Shown in pieces: positions 1 to 12,199 of a DNA stretch of 64,000 bases. The notes under the pieces were generated by a model, which worked only from the letters and a program-made list of their open reading frames with translations, was not told the origin of the DNA and searched no databases. The stretch spans positions 1 through 64,000 of the forward strand of contig NW_020825369.1 in assembly GCF_003286085.1 (NCBI RefSeq). The letters run 5' to 3'. The position numbers and the translations under genes are program-made. Source of the DNA: Drosophila persimilis (lineage: Eukaryota; Arthropoda; Insecta; Diptera; Drosophilidae). How positions within the stretch are numbered: position 1 is the stretch's first letter; each line of letters opens with the position of its first letter.

Positions 1-2275
1 TTGGGGACCGTATTAGCCATCACAGCAATCGATAAACGATACATCTGTCTCTGTCTCACAAAAGCACGAGTCACTCCCCTCCGCCAGAGGACGCACATTG
101 CACGATGAAGAGCGTGAGAGAGAGAGAGAGAGCACGATTAAGTGTTCCTTCGACCTATATTAACGATCCGATCTCTATGATTCCGTGCTTTCAGTTCTCT
201 CGTGTCCTTGAAATCGATGTTTGTCTTTTTTGGGCCCCGAAGGGCGCTTCCTTCCCTGGGTATCGGGTGTAAAAACATATCTAAACAGTCAGTGGCTCGA
301 CATCTAATCCAGTATTGTGTGTAGCCACTGGTTGTTGCCCTTGCGCCGAGCCCTTCCTTTGATTCGCACTCATGGCTGCTCTCCACAGATCTCTACTTTC
401 GGTACTCCCCGCCACTCCCCCCTCTGGTGGCAGCAAAATGTCAAATGCCTCCTCCCACCACAAAAATACAAATACAAATACAAATGCTGATTGCCAATAT
501 TCACATTAATCTCCACAGATATGTATGTCCATGCCCCTTGCACCGCCCTCCCCTCCACCGCCACCGCCGCACCACTCGACTGATTCTCTATCAAGAAATA
601 TCTCACGCCACAATATTTAAGATGCCAAAGCGTTTTGCGTATTAATCGCCAGCAGCGCCAACCACCAGAGTCGTTGTTGTTGTTGTTGTTGCAGCAATCG
701 TTGAACGCTGAACGTGACGGCAATTGAGTGGCGCCACCTGATGTGGCCAGAAGAAAAAACGGGGGAAAAAAAACTCACTTTTGAATAGGAAAATCACGGA
801 AAAGTTTCCCTTTTTTTTCGGTTTTCAGAGGGAAGATCTGGAACCTTTGGTTTTCCTGCGATTCCTGCCTCAGAGTGTGACTTATGCGGGTGCAACTGCA
901 GCACAAAACTGTACCAATTGCAACAGCGGCAACTGCGGCAACGGCGGCAACACGGCGTTGCAGTTGTACGCTATGCTGCAACATGGAATGACTCGTTACG
1001 CCTGACCTATGTTGGCCATTTTTTTGCTATGGTTTTTTTTGGTTTTTTGTGGGCTTTGGCCGTCGCCGTCTGCGTCTGCGTCCGCGTCTGCGTCCTCAAT
1101 TGGAGTCTCTCTGAATGGTCTCTGAATGGCGTCCGATTCGATTATTCTAACATGAATTATAGTTCGTGTTCGTTGAATGGACAATTATGAATTTATCATG
1201 TTCAATTTTTTCGAGTACAGAGCACAGAGCACTGAGCACTCGTACTCGTATTTTCTGAGGCGGCAGCGGCAGCGGCAGCGCCTCCCCCGTCGCTACAGAT
1301 CCATGGACTCCAATGAAAATTGCCAATATCTAAAGTTGTTTTCTCGTACATAATTAGTTTTTGGCCCCCGATTCTCTCTCTGTGTGTGTGTGTGTGGGGG
1401 GTGGCTGTGAAAATGTATGTATTATTGCCCAATCGCCTTGAAGATTTATTCGCAGGTTTTCAGCGGCTATTGGGAAATATATATTTTATATATTTTCATC
1501 CATAGGTTTTCCCGCCAGATATATTTCAAGTTTTCATTTAAAAAACTGTCTGAAGTTTGCAAATTTCCTTAAATTTTCTTTTCAGCATTTCTGTATATTT
1601 TTTTTACAAATTTTAAAGGTGCTTCTCCAAAAAAAAAAAAAAAATTATACTGTATTTCCTTTTATACTAGCCAATTCCTTAAGATGTTCCCACTGATTTC
1701 AGGCATTTATTTCACTATTTCAATGATTCTCAAAGAATCCCAAAGAGAAATCGCACAGAAATGGAATATTTCACTTCTACTTGATTTCCCCTGATTAATC
1801 CTTAATTTCCCATATTTTCTACTACTACTATTACCCAGCTTAAAGATATTTCTGGGGAGAAAGGGAACCCTAAGGGTAGGTCCAAAATATAATATTTCAT
1901 TGTTTCTTACGTTTGAGGTTTGCCATCAGTCCATGCCTCATGATTGCCCCTCGTTTTCAGGGCATTTCTGGGTTAGAGTTTGAAATATTTAGTGGTTCCA
2001 AAAGTATCTGCAAAGAGGGAAACCCTAGAAACTCTACTTTTCCACGTGCAACCGTTTTTACCAATAAAATAAAAAGAATACGATTTCCTTGCATTTTCCA
2101 TGGCATTTTTCTTGGCCAAAGCTGTGCGCTATGCCCCCCCAGGGGTCTTCTTTTTATTGGTCAATAAATTTATGAATATTTATCGCGTAATTCGGTGACT
2201 AGTGAGTGCACTCGCGAGTGCCCCTTCCCCGGCGAATGATCGCATGCGGCTTCGGCATCAGTCATCCGCTCAAAC
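1..2275. other. Noncoding block with scattered simple repeats
   Basis: No open frame here looks coding: all are short and run through low-complexity sequence. It holds a (GA)n tract near 115-132, ACAAAT hexamers at about 465-485, (TTG)n at 672-691, GTCTGC-type hexamers at 1058-1094, GGCAGC hexamers at 1256-1281, a (TG)n tract at 1379-1395 and a run of A at 1629-1644. The stretch from about 1500 to 2270 is unremarkable AT-rich unique sequence. Confidence 0.7.
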
Positions 2276-2277
2276 AG

Positions 2278-2517
2278 CGAAAAAAAACAAGAAAAAAACA
2301 CACACACACACACACACATAAAACTTGAGCAATAATTTAGCAGAAATGGTGCTGTAAAAAATTATTTGTTTATTTATTGAATTTAAATCAAAATAAATAA
2401 AAGAAAAAATACATAAAACAAATATTGCAAAAAAAAACAAAAAAAAAATATTAAAAACAAATATTGCAAAAAAAAATAAAAATAAAAACAAATATTGCAA
2501 AAAAAAAAAAAAAAGTA
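2278..2517. repeat. A-rich tract with (AC)n and three copies of an ACAAATATTGC unit
   Basis: A (AC)n dinucleotide run lies at about 2298-2318. It is followed by an A-rich tract in which ACAAATATTGC recurs at 2418, 2457 and 2488, each copy followed by a run of A. This is low-complexity DNA that arose by local duplication; no gene signal is seen. Confidence 0.75.
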
Positions 2518-4140
2518 TTTATATGGAAATGGAAATGGCAGGAAAATTTGCGACTGGAACTCTGGGGCTGCAATTTCGATATCGCTTTCGATTTTTGTAT
2601 ATTTTTTTTGTGCTTTGTTTTTTATTGGAATTTAACGAGCCCGACTTCCCCCCTCCCCCCACCCAGGCGCTCCAATGTTCCGATATAACCGATAATATAG
2701 TGTCGTAAATCCCTGGCAAAGAATTAGTCACGGGAGTGCGTGATAAATTCACTTTTATTTGTCTTTCGTGTGAGAATGTAGCCCCAGGGGCAGGCGCACT
2801 CTGTGGATTCTTTTGTTGCCACAGAATTTGGTTCGCATTCGCGTTCGCGTTCGCCTTCGATTTTTACTTTCCGCTCGGGTCGTTGACCACCAATTCCGTG
2901 GAACATTCACCTTTCCACCTCCGCCCGCGTTACCGCGTTACCGCGTGCCCTGCCCTTCCTTGTGGGCCAAGCCAATGTCAAAGTTTCACTTTTGTGGCAG
3001 CAGCAGCAGCAGCAGCAGCAGCGGCAACAACCTGTTGAGGCGATTCTTCTGGGGGCCTGATTATGCAATTATTGGCAATCACTTTCATGCCCGTTTAGAG
3101 CAGCGGGAGGCCCCACTCTGGGCCCCTCAAAGAAAAGGGAAATTACATAAAAGTAAGCAACTAAATTTTCGCTTTTTGCGATTTGGGATTTGGGATTTGG
3201 GATTTCTGCACGTTGCCGGCGCACCGCACCGCACGAAATATTCCAGACGCCGCCACAAAATCGCCACGAATCGATCGCAAATGAGGGTTAGAGTTCAGCA
3301 GCAGCAGCCTCCACAGGGGGTGGGGGGGGGGGGGGGGGCAGGGTAGCCCGAAGCCTGGAGTCTGGAGTCTGGAGTCTACTGCTGCGGCAGCGTTTGCTTT
3401 CGGCCTTAATGGCGCTGGCATGGCATGGCCTGGCCTGGCCTTATTGTTTGGCAAATATTTGTGCCACATAATGGCGCAAGGTTTTCTGGAGCTGGACTCT
3501 CGCGGTTTCGTTTCGTAGAAGAAGTCGACACTCGACAGTCGCTTAACCCCATTTGACGGGCGGAGCGTTGGGGGGGGGCGGGGGGGATACAACGAGTTTA
3601 GATGCTTATCGCTGGTGTTTGGTGTTTGTGGCACGCATGCGTTAATTGTTGGTGGCATGGGGCAGCCCAAAAACAGCAACAAACACATCCTGCGCGTGCC
3701 CCCAAACCCAAATCCAAGCCCAAACCCAAACACACAAACAATATATCAAAATCTAACACTGGCGCTGGGGATATCGCATTTGCCTCTGATTGCAACGCTA
3801 TATAAATCATTCCTTCCTTCGCGCTCTAGAGTCGCCACGGATTTGGAGTCGAAGCTGGAGCTGGCGCTGGCGCTGGCGATGGAGCTCGGGGTCTCTCTTT
3901 TTGTGTCGATTGCAATCATCTCGGAAAAGACAGCACGCACGCGCGTGCCAGGATAAGCAGGATGTGGAGTGGTGGTGGGGGGTGGGGGGCTGGGGGACCC
4001 ACGGAAAAAACAACTTCATTAGAGGATTTGTGGGAGGGGGGGGGAAAACCATGCGGGGGAAAATTCATGAGCGCGTAAAAATGATTTACGCAAGGCGACA
4101 GCCGAACAAGTCTTTGCACTCATTTCAGCAATTTGACAAT
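2518..4140. other. Noncoding block with CAG, ATTTGGG and poly-G repeats
   Basis: No coding exon is recognised. Repeats seen are a CGTTCG-type hexamer run at 2829-2853, (CAG)n at about 2998-3021, ATTTGGG heptamers at 3181-3204, a long G run near 3318-3338 and GTCTGGA heptamers at 3355-3376. The 177- and 190-residue open frames on the two strands here overlap each other and are made of repeat translation (Ser, Gly and Pro runs), so I do not call them. Confidence 0.65.
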
Positions 4141-6079
4141 TAATCAATTGCCACAACAGCAGCGGCAGCATGGGCCAGCGACGACTGCAACAACAATCGG
4201 GGCATTAGTAAGCAGGCAGCCAACACGATCCGTCGATCGGTAGAGGATATGCCCCACACTGAGGGCAGAGATACCCTAAAAAATTTGGCCAAAAAGGCAG
4301 CTAACTTTCAGACGAAAGTAGGATTTCTGTGGATTATGGATGGATCCCTTATATTGAGGATTATTCCTGGCCATTTCCCATAAAAAAAAAGTTAAGAAAC
4401 CATCAATGAGCAATCAATCAATAACCGCAGACTTTCGCCTTCAAAATCGTATCATCTTTTCTTGATGTTCAATGGATATTCATTAAGTCTTTCATTCACA
4501 AGTAGGGATACGATACGATTGAAATACGACATTCAAAAGCATCTTCAGAATTCTATATTTTGAAAGAACCCCTGGAGAAAACCCAAGAAAACCCTTTAGA
4601 AATTACCATTAAATGTTTGGAATATTATAACCATAGATAACTACAAGTATGGACGTGGTTCAATGACAGTTTTCCTGGGAAAAGTGTTCCATTTTCTTTG
4701 AAAGAAACGATCAAAAGAGAAGAGATTTTTTTAAGAAATCACCTCGAAAATCTATCCAAAAACAATTTAATATATATTATAATGATCCACTTTCCGCCCA
4801 AAACGTTTCCCTTTCGGTTTCAATGTCTCTCCCAAGCTTTCGTTTCGGGGTAACCCAAAAATATCTTTGAGGATTCCCGCATTACGTATCCCACAGTCGA
4901 GCCCATATACCCTTCTGTATCCAAAGGGGGGGGGGAGCCCCCCGCTCAAAGTCTATTTGCAAAGAGTTGTCTATTTTGAGGTCAAATGCCTGCGATTTTT
5001 ACAATTTTCGTTCGTTCGTTTCTCTGTCGCCGTGTCGCTGCTCCGCTGCTTGGGGCTTGGGGCTTGGGGCTTGGGGTTCGTAGCCAGAGTTCAGAACGTG
5101 CGGGTGCTTGTGCCTTGGAACCACATAAGAAATCTATAGTTCGATCTATTCATCCATCTATCGATTCAAATTGCCTTTGTCTTCGCATACCCGTGTGTAT
5201 GTGTGTGTGTGTGTGTGTGTGCTTTGCTCGCTCGCTCGCATGGCAATTGGCGGGCGACTAAGTGACATGTGACATATTGTCAACGCATTGGCCTGACGAT
5301 CATTTGCATAAATTCCGCACAACACACAGAAACCACAGTGCAACAGTCATGGCAACAGGCAACAGGCAACAGCCACAGCCACATGCAAGCAGCCAAGCAG
5401 CCAAACAGACGGACAGACAGGCAACAATTGTGTTGACAAACATTGTTGCTACACATGCAACGCGTCGCGTCGCATTGCCTCGTGGTGACAAAAATGTTGC
5501 TGTTGCCCCGCACAAAACAAAACAAACAACAAAATGGCTAATTGTGTAAGCAATCGTTCGAGTACGAATACGAATGCGAATGCGAATACGAATATGTCAG
5601 GCGGCTAATCAGCAATTGTTGTTGCTGTCAGTCCCGTCGTGAGTCGCCCCCAAAATTGGCCAGAGAGTGTTTATGCCACAAACCACTTTTGATAAAAAAA
5701 ATAAACCCCCCCTCCCCTTCAATGAATGTGGCAGGGGCCAGGCGGTCAAAATGTTTTATATTAAATTTCATTAAATTATTAAAGCCTTTAACCCGCAAGA
5801 GCACCCCTGAAAGAAAACACACAGATACACAGATACAACGGCCCCATAATGGTCATAACACATGTTGCAGGCGGCATAAAACAGCCGAAGAGGCAGGAAA
5901 ACTGATAGTTGCAAGTGTTTTGTGATACCCTGAAGGAGGGGTATGATGATTTTGGGCATGGGTTGGGCCCAAAAGGGAAGCAATGCCTCACGCAAGGGTT
6001 CTCCAGGGCACCAAAAGCAGCACAAAAACAGTTTTCGTCAAAGTCCGAAGGCGGCAGAGGAAAGCAACAAAAACAGTTT
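4141..6079. other. Noncoding block, mostly unique sequence
   Basis: 4141-5040 is ordinary AT-leaning unique sequence in which I see nothing. A GGGGCTT repeat lies at 5048-5077 and a (GT)n tract at 5199-5222. A short hairpin with arms ATACCC and GGGTAT lies at 5925-5944; see the separate entry. GCGAAT/ACGAAT hexamers lie at about 5560-5590. No exon is recognised. Confidence 0.6.
5925..5944. repeat. ATACCC...GGGTAT hairpin, possible repeat-family relic
   Basis: The arms ATACCC (5925-5930) and GGGTAT (5939-5944) are perfectly complementary across an 8-nt loop. Hairpins of this form mark the 5' end of DINE-1/INE-1-type elements in Drosophila, and the full element at 32.2-33.2 kb in this window carries one. 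With no recognisable internal sequence, this copy could be a short relic or a coincidence. Confidence 0.3.
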
Positions 6080-6420
6080 CCATCTCAGCCGAGGATGGCG
6101 CTTTGTTCTAGAGAGAGCGCATGAGTGAAGGATAGAAGGAATTGGGAGAGGAGAGCGTGGCTAAAGCTCGAAGACGCATTTACGATCCAAAGGAGAGAGA
6201 TAGCGACTCACAAAAATGCCCCGAATCGGAGCAGCAGCTCGGGCATCAGCCGAGCGTGGGTGGCCGCTTGCCGTTTGTTTTTGTTTCGGAATGAATTGCG
6301 AGAGGGAGAGCGAGAGAGTGTGTGCGTGTTGTTGGCGAGTGCGAAGCTCTCGTCTATGAAACGAAGATCAGCAGATAAGACAAGGGCTGCCGAGGGCTCT
6401 GCTCTGCCTTAACCGAAGAA
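6080..6420. promoter_or_regulatory. GAGA-motif-rich segment, possible regulatory element
   Basis: This segment has many GAGAG/CTCTC motifs on both strands (around 6110-6160, 6190-6205, 6298-6325 and 6350) in otherwise non-repetitive sequence, unlike the pure (GA)n microsatellites elsewhere in the window. Dispersed GAGAG sites bind GAGA factor and CLAMP at Drosophila promoters and Polycomb response elements. Assigning a regulatory role here is inference; no core promoter was recognised. Confidence 0.3.
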
Positions 6421-7480
6421 GAAAATAAATATTTCAGCAGTAATTGCTGAAAAAGAAGGTTCACCCAAAGAGAATCCCAATGGAAAAACTACATTTGTGC
6501 ATCCTCCACTCCACGGTGTGTGTATATTCCAGGGTATTATTGTGTTCGGCTACCCGAAAAGCAGCGGCCCACCTCGTTATGTTTCATCGTTATGTTTTTG
6601 GCTGCCAAATAAATTGCTGTGTATTTATTGTATGTTTCACTCCACCTCCACCTCCGACACTCCCCCCACCCCCCACCCCCGTGGCGTCTTCGGCTTGGAC
6701 GTCGATGGTGCGGTGCGGTGTGTGAATAATTTAATTCGAATGGTTAAAACGTGACCAATTTGGTTTATTTACACGTATTGGGGCATAAATTGCACTTTAG
6801 TTTGTTGCACATTTCATTGTTTGTGGCAGCAGCAGCGGGGGGTGGGGGCAAGCTTTCACTGTGCCACAAAATAGTAAAATAAAGTCATTAACACGCCGCA
6901 AAAGGAGAGCATGCAACGCAGAAGACGCACTCCACCAATCACATGGGTACTTAAGTCGATTTTATGTCTTCATTCGAGAGAGAGAGTGGGAGGGGAGATA
7001 TGTACATACTGCCTGCCTGCCCGCCTGCCTGCCCCACGTTGCACGCTCCACACAATGCCACACTGTACGGTAGATGCCCCACCATGTTGCGTACAAATTA
7101 CGAGGCAGCCAACCAATCGACAGCGGGGCGGCATCCTTCTATGGTAGGTTGTTGCTTGTTGCCCGTGTTGCACGTGCAACACACAGGAGAGCAGCTTGAA
7201 GTGCATTTGCATTTTAAGTGGAATTCTCTCTTCCACAAATAAGAGGCGATTGCCGTTGCCGTTGCCGCCGCAGTTGTGCCCCTGCTGCAACACGTGCCAA
7301 TTAGCCGCGCAGCAATTTGGCCAAATTGCAATATGTTGTTACCTGTTAGGCGTTGACATTCGAGCAAGCGGAGCATTTTATGAAGTTGTCGTCGCCAATG
7401 CCACAATCGACAATCGACTCTACGACTCGACGACACTCTCGAGCGGCGGGGTATTTATGGCTGCGGCAGCAACAGCAGCA
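6421..7480. other. Noncoding block
   Basis: This is unique noncoding sequence with a C/A-rich stretch at about 6645-6680 and a TGCC/CGCC repeat at about 7010-7032. The overlapping 60-140 residue open frames on both strands lack recognisable domains and conserved composition. Confidence 0.6.
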
Positions 7481-7485
7481 CCAGT

Positions 7486-8370
7486 CCATGGAAATGAAAT
7501 CCTCTCGCATTCCCAATTCCCCAGGAAATACGTTTCCAGGCGCTCAGAAAATCTTCTCCCAGTTCTTCTGGAATTCCTCTCCCTGTTCCACTGGAAATAC
7601 ACTTTCCAGTTCCTTGGATATCCTCTATAAACAATATCTGGAAATGCTCTCCCAATTCTTCTAGCCATTGTCTTCCAATTCCCCTGGAATTCCTCTCCCT
7701 GTTCCCCTGGAAATACTCTTTCCAGTTCCTTGGATATCCTCTATAAACAATATCTGGAAATGCTCTCCCAATTCTTCTAGCCATTGTCTTCCAATTCCCC
7801 TGGAATTCCTTTCCCTGTTCCCCTGGAAATACTCTTTCCATTCCCTTACAAGTTCTCTATTAAAATTTTCTGGAATTGCTATCCCAATTCCTCTCTCCCC
7901 ATTCCCCTGGAAATCGTCTTGCGGTTCCTCTGAAAATCTCCGAAATTTATTTGGAAATTTCTTTCTGGAAAACCTCTCTCAAATACCCTGGAAAACCTCT
8001 TCCAATTCCACTGGATATCCCTTTCTAATTCCTCTAGCCATTCTCTTCCAATTCCCCTGGAAAGCCACTTGCGATTCCTCTGGCAATCCTCTTTCCATTC
8101 CCTTATAAAACCTCTATCAAATCCCCTGGAAAAACTCTTCCAATTCCAATTCCACTGGATATTCCCTTCCAATTCCTCTAGCCATTCTCTTCCAATTCCC
8201 CTGGAAATCCACTTCTGATTCCTCTATAAATCTCCGAAATTCTTTTCTGGAAATCCTCTCTCAATTCCCCTGGAAATCCTCCTTCCATTCCCCCAGAAAT
8301 CCTCTCTCTCTCACATCCCCTGGATATCCTCTCTCTCTCTCACTCTTCCCTTGGATATCCTCTCTCAATC
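7486..8370. repeat. Degenerate tandem array based on a TTCCCCTGGAAAT-type unit
   Basis: The core phrases CCAATTCCCCTGGAA and CCTGGAAATCCTCT recur about every 25-35 bp through the whole segment, with many substitutions. Inside it, a 116-bp higher-order unit is duplicated almost exactly: TCCTTGGATA recurs at 7611 and 7727, and CTAGCCATTG at 7661 and 7777. The array keeps frames open on both strands (for example 7668-8108 + and 7455-7841 -), but this is a by-product of the repeat. It is best described as a decaying minisatellite. Confidence 0.85.
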
Positions 8371-9040
8371 CCCGTTAGATTGCAGCACCTGCTCTCGTGC
8401 TCTCGTGCTCTGCTGCTCTCGCGATTGACCAATCACAATCTTTGCTCAATTTTCGGGGCTGCACTTTTGAACCCCATTTCCATTTTTCGGTTCGATTGTC
8501 GATTGGCGACGAGCGACGAGCGACGAGCGACCCCATTCCGTAATGGATAATCGATATCTGTGTCTATATATAAATTGATATTATGCCGAAAATAATTATG
8601 CAACATCTTGCGGCGCAGATGGTGCGGGGGGGTGGTGGTGGGGGGTGGGGGGGGGGGGCCTAATATCGCCGGCACAGAATCAATAAACTTTTATGCACGA
8701 GCTGCACTCCACGCCACTCGACTCGACTCCACGCCACTCCACTCCACTCTGGGACGGCATTTTGTGTGTGTGTTTCAATATTTCTGTGTGCCTCCTGTGC
8801 CTTGCAACAATTTGCACCCAAAAGGCAGCCCAATGTTGCACACTGGCACTGTGTGCCACCCATCACCCACTGCTGCGACTGCAGCGACTGCCTCTGGTGG
8901 GGGTTCAGTGGGTCAGCAGCGTCACGTTTGAAGCCGCAAGCAGCACAGCGCCACCATGCACCATGCGGCATGCAGCATGCAACAGGAACCAGTTGCAGTT
9001 GCAGTTGCAGACCAATTTCGTTTTCATTTTCAGAGTTTCA

Positions 9041-9073
<33 letters not shown>

Positions 9074-9355
9074 GCTCTCTCGCTCGCTGAAGGATCGGTG
9101 GATCGGTGGATCGCTGGATCGTTGGCGGAGGAGGCCCACAACCGATTGAAGAGTTGTTGTTGTTGTTTTTGTTTTTTTTGCATATCTGTGGCAATCAATC
9201 ATTAGACGCAATCATTGAACGCCACATTAACTCGCCACGCGGTTGTTGCGGCAGCCAGATATTGAAAACTAATGCGCGACGCCCACTGGACACTTGGTGC
9301 AACGCAGTGGCAGTGGCTCAATGCCTCGTTAGCGGGGATTAGCAATTACCCAAAA
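8371..9355. other. Noncoding block with CT and poly-G tracts
   Basis: It holds a GACGAGC repeat near 8508-8530, a poly-G tract near 8626-8659, a CCACTC/CGACTC run at 8713-8750, a (CT)n tract at about 9034-9090 and GGATCGGT repeats at about 9091-9120. No exon is recognised. Confidence 0.65.
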
Positions 9356-9365
9356 AAAAAAAAAA

Positions 9366-9480
9366 CTGGCAGAGGCAGAGGCTGGGGCAGGGGCTGTGGC
9401 AGGGGCTGGGGCAGGGGCTGGGGCAGGGGCTGGGGCAGAGGCAGAGGCTGGAGCAGGGGCTGGGGCAGGGGCTGGGGCAG
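9366..9480. repeat. 12-bp GGGGCAGGGGCT tandem repeat
   Basis: About nine copies of a 12-bp G-rich unit lie in tandem, with a few GGCAGAGGCAGA variants. The G runs could form G-quadruplexes on the + strand. The translation in any frame is Gly-Arg/Gly-Ala/Gly-Trp repeat and is not a gene. Confidence 0.85.
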
Positions 9481-11838
9481 ATCTAAAGACAGATCTCGAC
9501 GCAAAAGGCTACACAAACGACAGCCAGATTGTCAGTCATTTTGTCAGGCGCTTAATTGCGGCACAAAGAACGGTGCAACGTGCAGCAACTGCCACTGGTA
9601 GCCGCAACAATGACACTGAACCACTGACAACAACAACAACAACAACAACAAAAACGGTGGCATGACTCAGAGACTCCGTGGCTATCAGGAAGTGAGGCAG
9701 GCAGCGCAAAAGAGGCTGCCACAGTGGAATAGATCTGCCATTCGATGGCCCGCACTGTACACCGTACGTACAGTACGTACTGTGTACAGTGAAATCCTTG
9801 ACATAATGACCCCTTTTAGCGCTGCCAAAAGATAACAATGGAGGCAGGCTCCCCAACAGCTGCCTGGACGTGGACCTGGAGCATGGAGCATGGAGCATGG
9901 AGCATGGAGCATGGTTATGCCCCGCAAATGCCAAACGAGGCTGTTGCTGCGGCTCTCTGGCTCTCGACTGGGACTGGGAATGGGACTGGGACTGGCCAGA
10001 CAATGACGTCTAATTAGTTGCACTAAGCCAGGGGAACATGCCACAGCAGCAGCAACGTTCAACACGTGCATGGCAGCTACCGTTTGCTGCTGCTGCCGCT
10101 GCAACATTGCTGCATGTTTCCATTGCCTTGCAACAGAATGTAATTCAATCATGCGGCTGCCTTGGAGTAGGCTTTAACCATCGACTGGGAGCCATGCCTC
10201 ATGCCTCATGTTGCATGAAAGCTGGCTGGCTGGCTGGCTGGCTGGCTTGCTCAATCGATTGCATCGTATGAGGAGACGCACGTTGCAGACCCCTCTTCTG
10301 AGGTCAGCTTCCAATTTGCGGCAGTGGCAGGGAGGCAGTGGCAGGCATACACTTTCGATGGATCGGCAGGGGGGGCGCGGCAGAGGAATGTTAAATGGAA
10401 GATTAACTGGCGGCCATCATCCGCTGCTGTTATCCCACTTTTCAGCAACTGTTTTTTTTTTTAACTGCAGGAAATTCTAATTATTTTTCTACTGCTGGGA
10501 TTATCTGCTAATTCCGCGCATCCTCTGTGCCTCGCTGCCGTGTGAGATTCGACCTCCTTTTCCTTGTTAACATCTCAATGGCTCATGTAAATGTCTTTCG
10601 TTGGATTATTAACCTCATTAGCGAGGAATTTCCACTCCAGAGAGGCACTAGACTCCACTCCGCGCTCCACACTCCACGCTCCACGCTCCTCACGAGGTGT
10701 AATCGGGTTTCGTTTGCAGCACTTATTAGAATCGTTGAATTATGGCGGCACACAGTCTCTCCCTCCATTCTGCAATCTGCAATCCCCCAAACCCAAACCC
10801 AATCCCCAGTCCAATCCCCAGTCCAATCCCCAGCCCAAGCCTCCAAGTGACTCCAAGCCCCCAAAGTCCACCCACGCAATGAAAATGCTGCAAAATGAAA
10901 ATGTTCATTAGATTTGCAACGGTTTTCAGCGCAACATGTAATAAGTTTTTTGTCTCAATTCGAATGTACTCTAACGCGGGAAGGGTATACCTCCAGAAGG
11001 GTTCAGCCACCTTTTGGCCTGGTTTAGGGCAAGGGCATGGCTTAAGGCCAGACTTGAGGGGCTTCTCCGCCCCTTTCTGCACATCCCCCCCCCCTGGGCA
11101 GGGCATCCCCCGTTCGTTCTGTTTTGTGGCTCTTCCCACCGTTTTTTTTCAGCCTTTTTTCGCTGTGGCCAAAAGCCTTTTTGCCTTTTGCAAAGACAAT
11201 GATTATGTGTCAATATGCAAAAGGCGATTTACACGCAAGTTAAAGCAACTAAATTGTATAATAAAAAACATTTTATTATGGAGTCGCTGCCGCTGCAGCC
11301 GCCACAGCCGCCGCGGGCCAAACAAATTGAGTGCCATGAAGGCAATAAATGGCTTGGCAGCAGCCAGGCCCCGTACCCAGACCCAGACCCGGTTCTAAGC
11401 CAAAAAAAAAACACAGAAAAACGCACCTTAGTGGCAACAGCAGCAACGCACAATGCCACAGAAGAGGGGCAGTGGCAGTGGCAGTGGCAGTGGCAGAGGG
11501 GCAGGTTCAATGAGTCACAGAGGACGGGGACTGTGGGCTGTGGGCTGTGCTGCTGCACCAAAACAATTGTCAAAGTCTCTCTTGTTTTGCGGGCAAAGAG
11601 TTTTATGGGTCAACGTGGCGTATAATTAATACAACGACTTCTTGGGCAACTTCCATTTGCCATTAGCCGGCGATTGCAATTGTTGGCCAGAACGGACCCC
11701 GCTGCCAACACAATGATGCTGATGATGGTCATAATTAATATCTGGTGCCTGGTCTTTTTTCTGCGTTGATAATTGTCATAACCTTGCCATCATTTCCTGA
11801 CATTGATCGATTTGCCCGTCGCAGCACTTTGCCTTCTA

Positions 11839-11869
<31 letters not shown>

Positions 11870-12199
11870 GTCTGTCTCTGTCTGTTTTTTATTGTTTTTG
11901 GAAATTTATGCATATAATTGATTTTTGTTTCGCTCAGTTTGTTGTTGTTTTGGGAAGTCATGCTGCTGCGGAAAGGAAGAGGAAGAGGAAGAGGAAAAAG
12001 CCAATAACAATTGCTGACCTGATTGAATGATTATTTCGGGTGATTCGTTCGATTCGTTCGATTCGTTCAATTGATTCGCAACTTTTCGACTAAAACAATT
12101 GCCAATCGAGAAGAAAAACTGGTTCAAGGCTAGAGAGAGAATGGGGATAGCGAAAGCGAAAGCCATCGATCTCGCTTGCACTTGCACTTGCAAGATCTC
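9481..12199. other. Noncoding block with short tandem repeats
   Basis: Repeats seen are (CAA)n at about 9629-9652, four copies of GGAGCAT at 9878-9913, (GGCT)n at 10223-10247, CCAATCCCCAGT dodecamers at 10797-10838, GGCAGT hexamers at 11470-11497, (CT)n with TGTCTC at 11842-11886, GGAAGA hexamers at 11968-11995 and ATTCGTTCG at 12043-12070. One long hairpin, at 9753-9791, is entered separately. No coding exon is recognised. Confidence 0.65.
9753..9791. repeat. 39-nt near-perfect hairpin
   Basis: The left arm is CACTGTACAC plus CGTACGT (9753-9769) and the right arm is ACGTACT plus GTGTACAGTG (9775-9791), separated by a 5-nt loop. The stem is 17 bp with one mismatch. It sits in otherwise non-repetitive DNA. 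It may be a cruciform-prone palindrome or a protein-binding site; it is too short for a microRNA precursor. Confidence 0.8.

Noticed and set aside
7455..8172. Open frames of 97-146 residues on both strands across the TTCCCCTGGAAAT array
   Set aside because: They exist on both strands at once and translate the tandem repeat; there is no start context, domain or splice signal.
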